From Diphasiastrum complanatum (Eukaryota; Streptophyta; Lycopodiopsida; Lycopodiales; Lycopodiaceae): a DNA stretch of 64,000 nucleotides. This document shows positions 11,640 through 26,345 of the stretch, piece by piece. The position numbers were made by a program, and so were the translations under genes. The stretch lies in NCBI GenBank assembly GCA_029204225.1, contig CM055094.1, forward strand, positions 31,917,841 through 31,981,840. The letters are read 5' to 3'. The notes beneath the pieces are model-generated. The model worked only from the letters and a program-made list of their open reading frames with translations, was not told where the DNA came from and searched no databases. Position 1 is the first letter of the stretch, and each line of letters opens with the position of its first letter.

Positions 11640-12333
11640 CTATTATCGGTTCTATGCGAGAGGAGAATATTCATGAAAAAAGGAGTACACTACACACGCA
11701 CAAAAGCGATATGTACGGTTGAAGTATCGCTCTTGTACGCACACAGAGAGACGAGACAATGAGAGAGAAAACGGGACGCGCAGAGAACCGATATGAGAGA
11801 AAACCGAGAAAGACGAAAAAAAATGCGAGGATCATGCCATTTATAGGTTTTTCACAAGTGCAAGTCAAACAGTCAACTGTCTACGTGTCATCCTACAATT
11901 GGCTCATAACGGCCACACGAGCGAAGTCGTACTACGGCCAGGTGTCAAGAACTAATTCATTAGAACATGGCACATGTCGAGGTTTCATTGGGCCACTATA
12001 GACCCACGTGTGAATGCCACATGGCAATTGTTGATTGGATGGTTCAGATCACACATGTGACCACATGTGTGAAATCCGAGGGCAAATGGTCTCGAGCGCG
12101 AAAGTCATTTTCACTTTTTTTTCATTTGATATTCATGTCATATCGCTTTTCTACGCGCCTCGTTTGCTCTCTCATTGCTTGTCTCTCTGCGTGCGCATAA
12201 GAGCGATACTATGACCATACATATCGCTCTGTGCGTCATTCCCTCATTCGCTACTTTTTATTCTTTGTCCACCCTCGCAAAAGACCGATACATTAGTACA
12301 TATCGCTATAACTACGCACAGAACCAATACTAG
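11640..12333. mobile_element. Foldback / MULE-like non-autonomous element with long terminal inverted repeats
   Basis: The two ends are diverged inverted copies. The left arm starts TATTATCGGTTCTATGCG (11641); the right arm, reverse-complemented, starts TAGTATTGGTTCTGTGCG (12332). Inside, 11690-11830 pairs with 12105-12237: shared blocks include AGCGATATGTA, AGTATCGCTCTT, GCAGAGAGAC and CAATGAGAGAG. The central 270 bp holds no coding sequence. Long TIRs without a gene fit a Mutator-like MITE or foldback element. A target duplication is not clear; GCCT appears on both sides but not at the right register. Confidence 0.7.
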
Positions 12334-12337
12334 CCTG

Positions 12338-12766
12338 ATGTCTAGGGTCAAACAGAACCAAAGGGATTTCTTCTCTCCAAGCATTGTGTCCACTATTACT
12401 CTTGCTGTTAATCCACCACAGCAAACCAGACATAGTAGGAGCAGGTGGCTCTCTAAGATTAAGAAATATCAGAGATCCACCTTGCTCCTAATACCAAGAG
12501 TCCCTTTCTACAGAACTGTCCGTCTGATTACCAGGGATAGTCTGCAAAGTCTTGTTAGGTTCACACCTGGAGCACTGCAGTGTTTGCAAAAGTCCGTGGA
12601 GGACTATTTGGCACTTTTTTTCGAAGATTCCATTTTTCTTTCAATCCATGCTAAGCGGGGTACAATGTTGATATCTATTGGAAGATCCTTACAGAGTGTT
12701 GTGCTTTCCTATCCTTTTCATATCTGCATGAAAGATAAGCAACTTGTTAATTTGGTTATTCTCTGA
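12338..12766 (+). pseudogene. Intronless centromeric histone H3 (CENH3-like) retrocopy
   Basis: The frame opens MSRVKQNQRD (compare MARTKQTAR of H3) and then aligns along the histone fold: KIKKYQRSTLLLIPRVPF, then YRTVRLITRDSLQSLVRF, then TPGALQCLQKSVEDYLALFF and EDSIFLSIHAKRGTM. CENH3 rather than canonical H3 is suggested by the diverged N-tail, LLIPRVPFYRTVR in place of LLIRKLPFQRLVR, a loop 1 about one residue longer than in H3, and TPGAL before helix 2. After GTM the C-terminal DIxLARRI block is lost to a frameshift (a DIYW-like trace remains in another frame), so the product would lack the histone C-terminus. Plant CENH3 genes normally have several introns; this copy has none, so it is probably a processed copy. 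The ATG lies 5 bp from the foldback element. Confidence 0.75.
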
Positions 12767-13269
12767 ATTGAGTTACATATATAATCATTGACTGATTTGC
12801 ACATCACAAGAAAATGTTATAACTTTCCATTGATAATGAATCTGAAGTGTTCAGGTAGAATTTCATAGTGCATTAAGACCAACTCTTGTCTGATATAACT
12901 CAAGCTCCAATGATCCTCCACTTCAGTTGTAGTTAGCATATCTTCATTGTTGAAAATGTGGACTTCTTTTTTATCTGTGTGACCATCCATTTGAAGGTCT
13001 TAATCTAGTGACATCCAGGTCCCACTTATTCATTTCAATCTCTGGTAACTGAATGTAAGACTAAGCATTTGTCTTGCAATGCAATAATGAAATATCATAG
13101 AAGATTTCTTAATTCTACATTCAATATCTCCAACTGCCTTGCATTCCCAACCCACATCCATCAGCTCTGAAAGAGTGTCATCTGGCACATCCTTACAAAC
13201 AAGTAATGTTGGTGTTCTATGAACATTTGCATTTGAAAAGAAATCAACAAATACATATAACGACGAAAA

Positions 13270-14010
13270 CCAACTTCATCTATTGACTTTTCATCCAGTG
13301 CTCGCTTTCATTGAGTTTTTCAAATCTAACAGTAATTTGCATCTAAAAGATTTTGAGACAGTACTATCAGGTGCAAGCCATTCATCACTTTTAAAATGTG
13401 GCAGTGGGATATCTTCAAACTTTTCAAAACCTCCATGCATATCTGGGATGTACTTGGACTCATAGAAGAATATATCACTATCTGCAAGCTCCTTAGAAGT
13501 TCTTCCTCTCTAATGTAATTTTCCAATATCCTAATGAATCACATCCAATATACCTGCTAGGGATTGTGTTGGCTCCCATTCACTAATGTTGGATGGATAT
13601 AAATTTGCAAAAATGCAATACACACATGATAACTGATATGATTTCTACAAGTTTCCAACAATTTTTAAAATATAGATCCCAACAATTTTTGAACTTACAA
13701 TTACATTTTTGGCAATCATGAATACTAAAATCTTGTAGATATAGTTTTGAATGCATATAGACATGTTGAACCAAGACTTCTAAGATTAATTGCCCTCCTG
13801 GAGAAGTCCTAAGATCAAGGATCTTTGCTTTCCAATAAGATTTGAATGTCATCTTTGCCTTCTTCCTTGGTTGAAACATGCCTTTTGAGGACGGATGCAG
13901 TAGAACCCATGAGTTTTTTATGTATCTTGTTGGTTTCCAAAATCCAGCTTCATCCTTCTCATTGTGAAGAATCACTGATTCAATTTTGGATCTTGGTCTC
14001 CTGGCCATAG
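13270..14010 (-). pseudogene. Unrecognised minus-strand gene remnant, possibly a BAH-like region
   Basis: The exon-like segment from 14007 down encodes MARRPRSKIESVILHNEKD, GFWKPTRYIKNSWVLLHP and FKSYWKAKILDLRTSPGGQL. A second segment near 13580-13540 encodes YPSNISEWEPTQSLAGILDV. A third (13520-13300) encodes SKELADSDIFFYESKYIP and HGGFEKFEDIPLPHFKSDE-like sequence, with stops between. The order (short beta-rich block, YWKA-ILDLR, then PSN-EWEP) is faintly like BAH/Agenet-type chromatin readers, but I would not rest on that. No splice sites were confirmed and several stops occur. Function unknown. Confidence 0.3.
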
Positions 14011-17960
<3,950 letters not shown>

Positions 17961-18973
17961 GTGCTTGAATGGCATGGATTTGCCAAAGCCTTTAAGTGCT
18001 CGGACTCCCAAATGTGTTACATGGGATGTCCGTGGGGCTCGTATGGCACGGATCTGCCCTAGGAAACCAAGATCCTGGTGATTGTTCAAACCATAGAACT
18101 AGGTGCTTCTTACTCTTGAGCTCGTATCCCTCTGGCTGTGACATGTAGATCTCTTCATTGATAGATCCATTGAGGAAAGCAGTTTGGACATCCATCTGGT
18201 GAACTTCGAGATCGGCTGTAGCTGCAAAGGAGAGTAGTAGGAGGATCGAACCATGCTTGACGATAGGACTGAGGGTCTCCGAATAATCCAAATATGGGAT
18301 TTGGGAGAAGCTTTTGGCGACAAGTCTGTCCTTGTATCGATTGAGTCTTCCTTCAACATCATACTTTGCCTTGAATATCCATTTGCATGGAATAGGGTTT
18401 CGATCTTTTGGAAGCTCAGTAACACTCCATGTTTGATTCTCAATAAGAGAATCGAATTCAATGTCCATTGCAACTTTTCAGTGACCAACATCAGGTGTTG
18501 ACATTGCCTCAGAAACACTGTTTGGTTCCTGCACAAAGTAGCAAGCCGGATCATCCATGATTCGGGATGGAGCCTAGACCGGTTTGATCTTCTGAGTTGA
18601 ACTTCGGTCTTCTGATGTGAATCGTCTTGTTGAGGGTGACTCATTGTCGGAGGAGTCAGTGTCAACCTTGTGATCCGTCCTGAGTTCGAAGTTGTCGACT
18701 CTTGGACTGGAAGTCAATGGAAATTTTCCCTTGTGGTCGATAAATTTGTCTTCCACAAAAATGACATCTCTACTGGTGAACGATTTATGAGTGTTCACAT
18801 TGTAGAGTTTGTATGCATTGTGATCTGGGGAATAGCCAATGAAGATCAATTTTCTGCTAGCCAATGTCATCCAGTTTCTTTCTTAGATCTTCAGGAACCT
18901 GAGCGTAGGCAATGCATCCAAACACTTTGATATGCTTGAGTGATGGCTTCAATCCTGTCCATACCTCATAGAG

Positions 18974-19952
18974 TGTTAATGTTTCTAATTACAAAGCTTT
19001 GCTAGCTTTCAGCCCTCTGCCCGACGAAGATGTTCGCGAACACGAAAGTCAAGAGACACGAAATGCAAAGGTTTTGCGAGCACAAAAGTCAAGAAGACGC
19101 GAAACACGAAAGTTTCGCGAAAGCTTGACGGGAAGACACGAACGCAAAAGATTCGCAAATGAGAATCTTTTGTGGTCGATCACGAGAAAGTTAGACGACG
19201 AAAATGAAACCAACGACGCGACACAAAAAATTTCACGAAAGACTTTCTGCCCTCATGCTCCAAAGAGTACCAGCCAAGATCCTGCAAGTACCCAGAAGTA
19301 CAGATATCCGATCTGATGGCATAATGTCAGCAGATACAATCTAGGTCATGGCTTATCCGCCACTCTTGTAATTTCCTGATTAGTTGTAGATCGTTAATCA
19401 CTCTAATCTTAAAGTTACATAGAGAGACTATATACTTACTGGATGATACTTGACACAAGAGGATGACAGAACACACATACAGTGTAGTAGTCTGAGGCTA
19501 GTAAGCAATCAAGACAAAAATACAGACAAGAAATCCGCCTGCATGGGAGACGAGTTCTGTGATCAGGATCCATAGAGATCCACAAGTCCGCTAGTAAGTG
19601 AGACATCCATTCGTGAGAGAACTGTATTTCTCTCACGCCAACGCATTGCGTGGATCTGCACGCAGTGCTTAAAGAAAAATCAATAGATGACTTTGTAGCC
19701 ATAAATGTGTCTACTGTTATTCGTGTGTCTGATTCTCCCATTCATTTCAATTCCGCACATCGGTTGAGTTTGTTGAATGCTGTATTAATTTACAAATGTA
19801 GATCAGCAGTGCCTGACTACATTCTGGAGGATTGTAGGAGTGATTCAACTGGCAGTGTCCAGCGATCGCATCTGAACTCCATCCGAATCGCAAGAGAGTC
19901 GAGTTCGCGGTCACGACAGTTTCGCGATTCATTTCGATCTCATCCCCCATCA
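18974..19952 (+). mobile_element. Copia LTR inserted in the integrase of the minus-strand copia element
   Basis: This block of about 979 bp matches, over most of its length and in inverted orientation, the solo LTR at 34940-35842, and also the LTR piece at 37045-37603. It starts near TGTTAATGTTTC (18974) and ends CCCCCATCA (19952). It interrupts the host integrase after AEAVTTAA. On the far side coding resumes at YEVWTG, so about 16 codons were lost and no 5-bp target duplication is visible. No primer binding site or coding region is attached. The first few hundred bases are packed with CGAAA/TTCGCG motifs. Confidence 0.75.
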
Positions 19953-20249
19953 GCTGCTGTAGTAACAGCTTCTGCTCAAAAATTCTTTTAAAGCGAGGCA
20001 TGGGGTCATGCTTATGGCACTCTCGATGAGTGACCAATTCTTCCTTTCAGCTACACCATTGGATTGAGGTGAGTAGCTGGTAGTGTATTGTTGATGTATT
20101 CCATTTGCCTTGCAGAAGTCCTTGAATTTGGTGGAGATGAATTCTCCCCCTCCATCAGTACGTAGAGCCTTGATCTTTCTCTGAGTCTGATTTTCAGCAA
20201 ACGTCTTAAACTGTTTGAAGAACTTGAAAGCTTCGAATTTGTTCTTCAA

Positions 20250-21118
20250 GAAATAGGTGACAGTTCATCGAGAGAAATCATCAATGAAAGTTAGGAAATA
20301 AAGAGCTCTCTCTGTCGAAGTAGTCTGCATTGGGCCACAAATGTCGCTATATACAAGAACAAGCAAACCTTTAGAAGTATGAATTGAATCGGACATGAAA
20401 GGACTTCTTTGCTTGCTTGCTGATGATATAGCTTTCACAAGGAGAAGTCGGTTTTGCTCACATAAAGACGATCTTGCACTAAATTCTGAGTCGATGAATA
20501 CTATTGAGATTTAGATGGCCTAATCGGAAATGCCAGATCATATCAGTCGATTCAGAAGTCGATGTGTGAAGAGCTTGGTTGTTTGTCGGATATCAGTGAC
20601 TAAGCTTGTAGAGGTAGCCACATCATCTGCCAAAGGCTAAAACCTTCCTGCACTTGTCGAGTATGGTGCAGCCGTCTGTATCAAATTCGACCCTTTGACC
20701 AGAATTCGTGATTCTAATTATCGAAGTAGATTTTTAGTAAGGTTAGAAACATGAAGAATATCTTGGGCTTGTCAAGTATGGTGCAGCCCTCTGTATCAAA
20801 TTCGACCCTTCGACCAGAATCTGTGATTCTACTTATTGAAAGTAGATTCTTAGTAAGGTTAGCAACATGAAGAACATTGGACAACAACTTTACTTCACCC
20901 TTTTTGAATTCGACTTTGACTGTTCCTTTACCTTCGATAGAATGAGATGAGTTGTCTCAAAGCTGCACAACTCTTGAGTGGGTGAATGCTTTGTAGTCCT
21001 GGAATCAGTCTCGATGGTGAGTCATATGGTGAGTTGCTCCGGAGTCCAAGTACCAACAATTGATATCATGTTGTTCTTCGACCTTGGTCACAAAGGCTGA
21101 ATCATCTTCCTCCTGTTG
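20250..21118 (-). pseudogene. Copia protease / GAG-pre-integrase / integrase N-terminal part, decayed
   Basis: This belongs to the minus-strand copia element. The protease motif WYLDSGATHHMTHH lies near 21060-21000, followed by stop-broken sequence. It includes a roughly 100-bp near-duplicate: the CTTGTCGAGTATGGTGCAGCC-like block near 20655 recurs near 20770 with TTCGACCAGAATCTGTGATTC-like sequence following each, so a local duplication lies inside the protease/pre-integrase region. Near 20300 YSDICGPM gives the first integrase Asp. Confidence 0.6.
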
Positions 21119-21640
21119 CTAGATTGAGTGACTTGTTGTAGCAGAATCTGCTTGTTGCTGGAATTGCTTCTTCTTCTTCTTCTTGTACTTCAAAATTCGG
21201 CAATCCTTTATTTCGTGGCCAATCCTCTTACAATATCTGCAAAATAGTTTCTGCACTGGTTGGAACAATGAAGAGGTTGAAATTCGATCTTGAACTAGAA
21301 TTTGGTCCATACTGCATGTTGCTCTTCTTGTCAGTATATCCTGATCTCTTAGATCTAAACTTCTGATTTTTTGAATATAGAGCCTGAGAATGATACAGTT
21401 CTTCTAATCTCCTCTTGTAGAAGCATTGAAATTACTCTTGAAAGAGTGAGATGCTCCTGGGTCGATATTGCCATGACCCAATTTTCATAGGCATTAGGTA
21501 GACTCAATAATAGAGTCATAACAACATTAGAATCTTCAATGACTGAGCCAGTTGCAGTCATTTGCCCCATAAGATTTTTGAAAGTGTTGAGATGGCTCGA
21601 AACACTATATGCATCAGACATTCTGAGTCAGATTTTAGCA

Positions 21641-22440
21641 AGCTATCAAACAAGATTTGGATCTAGGCAAGAGCTCTTGTACACAAAAAGTAATCATCCA
21701 TTATATACAAGCAAGTTTCACGCATATTCATTAAAAAAAAAACGAAGCAAGTGTTACTCAAGATTTTAGAGTGAGAAAAACATCCTACTCTCGGGTAGAG
21801 AGAGATAATCAATTAGCTCAAAAGTGTTACTAGGAAAATGAAAGCTCACATCCATTCAGTGGTAGCTCGAGTTTCCTACTCAATAAATCATGTGGTGATC
21901 TCTAAGCATAATTGGACTCATGATTTGCACCTCTCAATTTGTTGGACCTCAAAAGCCAATAGGATGAGTATTTTGAATTATGGTGCACCATTTGCAATTT
22001 TGCATTTTTACAATCTATGACATGTGTCAATACCTCATAGGAATCGAGATGGATGTCTATTTGCCTATGCCTAAACATGCATTTGATTTGTGTAAGTCAT
22101 GAGGAGATTGAGGTCCATCCTCATGATGACACTTGGCATGCTCTTGCCTAACTTTTGCCTACTTTCACATTGCTTTGTGAAACAAGCTAATTTATGACAT
22201 AAATGATCGAATGCAATTAAGCCTACTATTCACACGTGAGAACATACTCCACACATGCGTGATTTACATATGCACATGAAAATGTAAAACAATCAAGCTG
22301 GATTTTGCATAATCTTCAAACTTCTCAAAATATAGCTTGATGACTCTGCTAGATCTATCCAGAATTTAAATAGCTAAAAATTGTCCAAATAGTCTTGTAA
22401 TTACAGATTAGTTAAGCAATTCTTGTAATCACAAGTACGT
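21641..22440. other. No recognisable gene
   Basis: No LTR or primer binding site is seen at the upstream end of the minus-strand copia element. The stretch holds AT-rich sequence without convincing open frames. Confidence 0.35.
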
Positions 22441-22970
22441 AGTGTATATATACACATCCAGCTCGCATTCACTAGTAAGGGGTGTGCAACAGAGTGGAAG
22501 ATCAAGCATCGAAGCTACGCCACATTTAGCCCGTAGTCAATTGTGTTGTTCTTGTTCCATACTGAGCACATGCTCTTTATGACAAGTATTCAGTGTAATA
22601 TAGAAGCAACACCACCTACTATTTATGTCTAACATGGATATGTGTGTGTGTGTGTTGTGATTGATTGCACTTTCTTAATTACTTGTCCTAGCTCGTTCAC
22701 TCACTCTGATCAAATCACGGACGTCTCCGACTCCTCCAAATTTGATCAGACGACGGTTGTCTTTTACGTCCCATTATCTTTCTGCACTATTACATTTTGA
22801 TTTGGATTGAACCTCACCTTCAAACTGATCAACAATAATTCTCCACACCATTAATCCTCTTTGGTGATTGTACTCACAATTCATCTGAGCACGCAATTAC
22901 TTCAGCGGTAACGCATTAGTTGTAACTCTATTCTGCATTTACCATCTCCTGCTCTGAGGGATCGTTCTTG
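22440..22970 (+). repeat. LTR/leader-like repeat, also present at 36600-36960
   Basis: The block around CAGTGTAATATAGAAGCAAC and the following TCACTCTGATCAAATCACG...GATCAGACGACGG segment recurs at 36690-36830 in the same orientation with moderate divergence. A TATATATAC element lies at 22446-22454. A PPT-like AAAGGGGGAG sits at 22996-23005. It probably belongs to the LTR or leader of the plus-strand copia remnant that follows, but no clear TG/CA termini or tRNA-Met primer site were found. Confidence 0.45.
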
Positions 22971-23196
22971 TTGATAGTCAGTAGCAGTCCACATAAAGGG
23001 GGAGTTGTTCCTCTCTCTCCCACCAACACCATGCTCTATAAGTAACAAAGGCGCTAAACATCAGAAGAAGAGCTGCTATAAACTATCGAATCATAAGCCA
23101 ACACAGATTCAGGAGCAATTATTGAATCCACAGTTGAAGAAAAGATGTTCTGTAAGTTGCAAATGCACTACTCATGAAATTTAAGATTGCAAGATA

Positions 23197-24330
23197 TTGA
23201 AAACGAAAAACCCCAACAACAAACAATCAGATCAACAGACTAATGCACTTGCAATTATATCTCAATCCCCTATTCAAGGCATGGGTGAAGGAACATCTAT
23301 GATCAACGATCAGAAAGCGCAAATCGATTTTGCTTGGTTTCTGAATTCTGGAGCCACTCAACATATGATCAATCATTGTGAATATTTTCAATCCTATACG
23401 CCTTATAAGACCAAGAAATTCGTTCATCTTGGCAACAATAGTACACATAATATCGAAGGTGAAGGCACTATAAGATTAAAATTTCAGCATAATCAATTCA
23501 AATCATTAATCAAATGTTCTATACGTACCTACATTGTCGACAAATTGTTGTCAGTAAGCATAATTATCAATTTAGGTCATGTGGTAAAATTTGAATATGA
23601 TAATGTTAAATTCGATAGGACGAAAAAGACTTACACTCGAAAAGAAGCTTGGATACTTATATAGACTTATTCATTTTTATTGCAAAACAAATCAAACCTT
23701 AAATACTTTTGTTTTAGTTAATAAGGCATTACTTTGGCACTATAGGTTAGTTCACTTGAATCATACATCTGTATCGACCATGTTTAGACAATTGTTAGTA
23801 CTTCATCTCGATTATCTAGACAAGAAGATTGACCTCCCTGTCTATCATAATTGCATTGTCGAAAAGCATAGTAGAATTCCATTCAGATCAAATCATAAGC
23901 ATGCAACAAAAGATGTAGATATTGTTTATTCAGATATATGTGGCCCTATGCAAACTTTATCGTTGCTTGGTGCAAAGTACTTCATTACCTTATTGACATT
24001 TTTTCAAGAAAAACAACTGTGTATTTCATTAAGCAAAAATCGGAGGCTTTCAACCTCTTCAAACAATTCAAGGAGCGTGCTGAACACAAAACTCATAAAA
24101 AAATTAAAGCATTAAAGTTAGACAATGATGAAAAATACATCTCAACCGAATTCAAAAAGTATTTTCTTAACAATGGCATTGAGCAACAATTCATTACTTC
24201 TTATTCACCTCAATCGAATGGAGTTGAAGCGGCTAAGTATATGATTGCTCACGTGCCACTTCCTAAATTAAAACACTTGACAAGTCCATCTATGGTTTTT
24301 CACCGCCAGCTCTATTCCTAGAAGAGTGTT
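23197..24330 (+). mobile_element. Ty1/copia remnant (protease to integrase), plus strand
   Basis: The first frame (23197-23664) carries the protease block FAWFLNSGATQHM. The catalytic Asp of DSGA is Asn here, so the protease would be dead even without other lesions. The next frame (23640-23990) encodes the pre-integrase region (ALLWHYRLVHLNHTSVS; compare WHxRxGH) and VYSDICGPM. A third (23938-24260) holds KIKALKLDNDEKY (second Asp kept, GGGE eroded) and SYSPQSNGVEAAKY, in which ERKN after NGV is lost. At least two frameshifts are present. It ends near 24310 at a 39-bp tandem duplication; no RT or LTR follows. Confidence 0.8.
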
Positions 24331-24399
24331 TTCATATTGTGGCCAAAGGTAAGTTACCAGAAGAGTGTTTTCATATTGTGGCCAAAGGTAAGTTACCAG
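24320..24399. repeat. Perfect 39-bp tandem duplication
   Basis: The unit starting AGAAGAGTGTTTTCATATTG at 24320 is repeated without change at 24359. The perfect match implies a recent event, at the point where the copia remnant ends. Confidence 0.95.
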
Positions 24400-26345
24400 T
24401 AAATTAAAAGCAAAAAGTCTCTAGTACAAGATTAGGATTATCCATAGTTAACAATATCGATATCTTGGCGATTGTGCTCATTCTTATTTTAGTCCTAATA
24501 ACTCAAACATTCAAGCTCTATAAATTGTAAAAATGATTAGAGAAACAAAGATGCATGTGCAAATTAGTTCAAGCTAGACAAATTAAAGTACGTGTTAAAT
24601 GTTACCAATGATAATCAACAAAGGATAAATCTCACCTCACGCCTCTAGATCTCTTTGTAGATGCATTCACACCTCTTGTTCAAGCAAATGACCACAACCT
24701 TGTAGCTAAGCGAGCATAAAAGGATTTCAAATGCCATTAAAACATTTGTGAACTAGAAATGGTGAAAGAACCGTGTATGATTCCTAGCTTTAACGTCTCA
24801 TGAGACTATTTTTTTCAAACGAATTGTGTCTCATGTGCTTGCATTGGATTGAAAAATTGGGAGTGGGAGAAATGAGAGATCATGAAGCTTTAACAAATAG
24901 ATGAAAAATTGACAATGAAGTATGTAGCCAAATCTGCCCCCACCATGGCCAAGTTGGATAAGACTGACCCCATGGCAATGAAGAATCAGGCTCAAACTTT
25001 TTCTCCAAAGACTTCTCAACCTAGTCAGTGACTCCAGCCCAATGAGATGCTTAGAAAGCTTCATCTTGGTTCCCAATTGCATATACTCAGACATCTTTGT
25101 GGTCTCACATAAATTATCATGGCCTCCCTGAGCGATGAGCCTAATAAATCAAGCACTGCAGCAATAAGCTTCACTGCAATAGGAGATATTTCAACTTTGG
25201 CCCAGAAATTGCTAATCAAAAATGAGAAATGCTTGGAATATACTTACAAGCAGTCCTGAATGATTAAAGAATCCTTGAAACTAAACAAAGGGAAAACTAT
25301 TTAAGATCAGAACTTCTATTAAGTCGCAAAAGTAACAGAGTTAAGTTGAATCTGGCATTAGTGAGGCTAACTTTTCATGCAAGCTTCTACAAACTTGTAT
25401 ATAAGAAACATCTTGTCATGTGTACCATCATCACAAAGATGAACGATTGAAAAACTCCCCACAAAAATTCTAAATCCCTAACACTGCTACATAGCAATTA
25501 CAATACAATACCGCAAACTGCTAACACATAAAACACACCAAACAGCCAAAAGCAAGCTGATTTTTCTTAGGTTGGGAAACTTCCATGAAGCATGTAAAAT
25601 CGTAAACAAGTCCAACGATATGTAATCTAAATTAATCAACTGAACTTGAAAGTTTGGCAGAAAAAGGAACACTGGTGTCTGCCACACCACTTTTAACCCC
25701 CTTAATGTGGATACACAAAGAAATCCTGGTGTGGAAGTGTACACAATTGCACTGTCATACTGCAACTGCTCCCGTATAACAGGTCAAAGAAAATTTTCTT
25801 GAGTCAAGAAATTTCTAGGAAACATGTCATATTGCAAGGTCCAAACAAGCTGATCTTTGGAAAAACAAGAGAAACTAAAAGTTTGGCAGACACAAATTAT
25901 TGGGATAGCAGTGCACATTACATTCAAAGAGGATGCTTCAAGGCTCGAGCAATGCTGGAATCTTTCTAGGAAATGGCACAACAAAGCCCATAAACACCAA
26001 GTATGGTTGATCATCCACAAGCAAGGAAAACCTTACAAATTCCAATATATGAATAGACGCTTAACAATGACCTAAAGATATTGGCACTCTATCCTCCAAT
26101 AACTGGCATATTGGTGAAGGCCTCCGTTCCTTTCCTTCAGGTCTGGAGTTTGACTCCACTCAGCCACATAAATGAGGATATAAAAGGAAAAAATGCAAAA
26201 TTGTACCCAGGAGATCATGTTGTAACTAAGAGGAGATGCCCTATAACAAATCCTTGCAAACCATTTGCTTTTCAGCTGCAAATTGCAAGAACACTTGCTT
26301 AGCACCCTCCATAGATCCCAAGATGCCTTTTGGCCACCCAATACT
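24400..26345. other. Downstream of eIF6; no recognisable gene
   Basis: AT-rich sequence with no convincing coding on either strand. The part nearest 26345 should include the eIF6 3' UTR. Two related segments containing AAAGTTTGGCAGA occur near 25645 and 25875. Confidence 0.4.

Larger units (their letters stand above)
17992..21640 (-). mobile_element. Ty1/copia element, minus strand, truncated at both ends and split by an LTR
   Basis: From 21640 downward the copia order is preserved. Gag C-terminal half (LLSLPNAYENWVMAIS) comes first, followed by an intact zinc knuckle CRYCKRIGHEIKDC (CX2CX4HX4C). The protease is near 21050 with WYLDSGATHHM and its catalytic Asp. The integrase shows YSDICGPM, LRTDGGGEF and NGVAERKN (D, D, E present). 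After an interruption, the integrase C-terminal region is at 18950-18580 (FGCIAYAQVPEDL, LIFIGYSPDHNAYKLYN). The reverse transcriptase start follows at 18468-18060 (CKWIFKAKYD, DVQTAFLNG), ending near EQSPGSWF. The YVDD block, RNase H and both LTRs are missing, and stops and frameshifts are scattered. It cannot be autonomous. Confidence 0.85.

Noticed and set aside
18999-19991. Several 80-113 codon frames on both strands
   Set aside because: They lie wholly or almost wholly within an LTR and differ between the copies of that LTR at 34940 and 37045.
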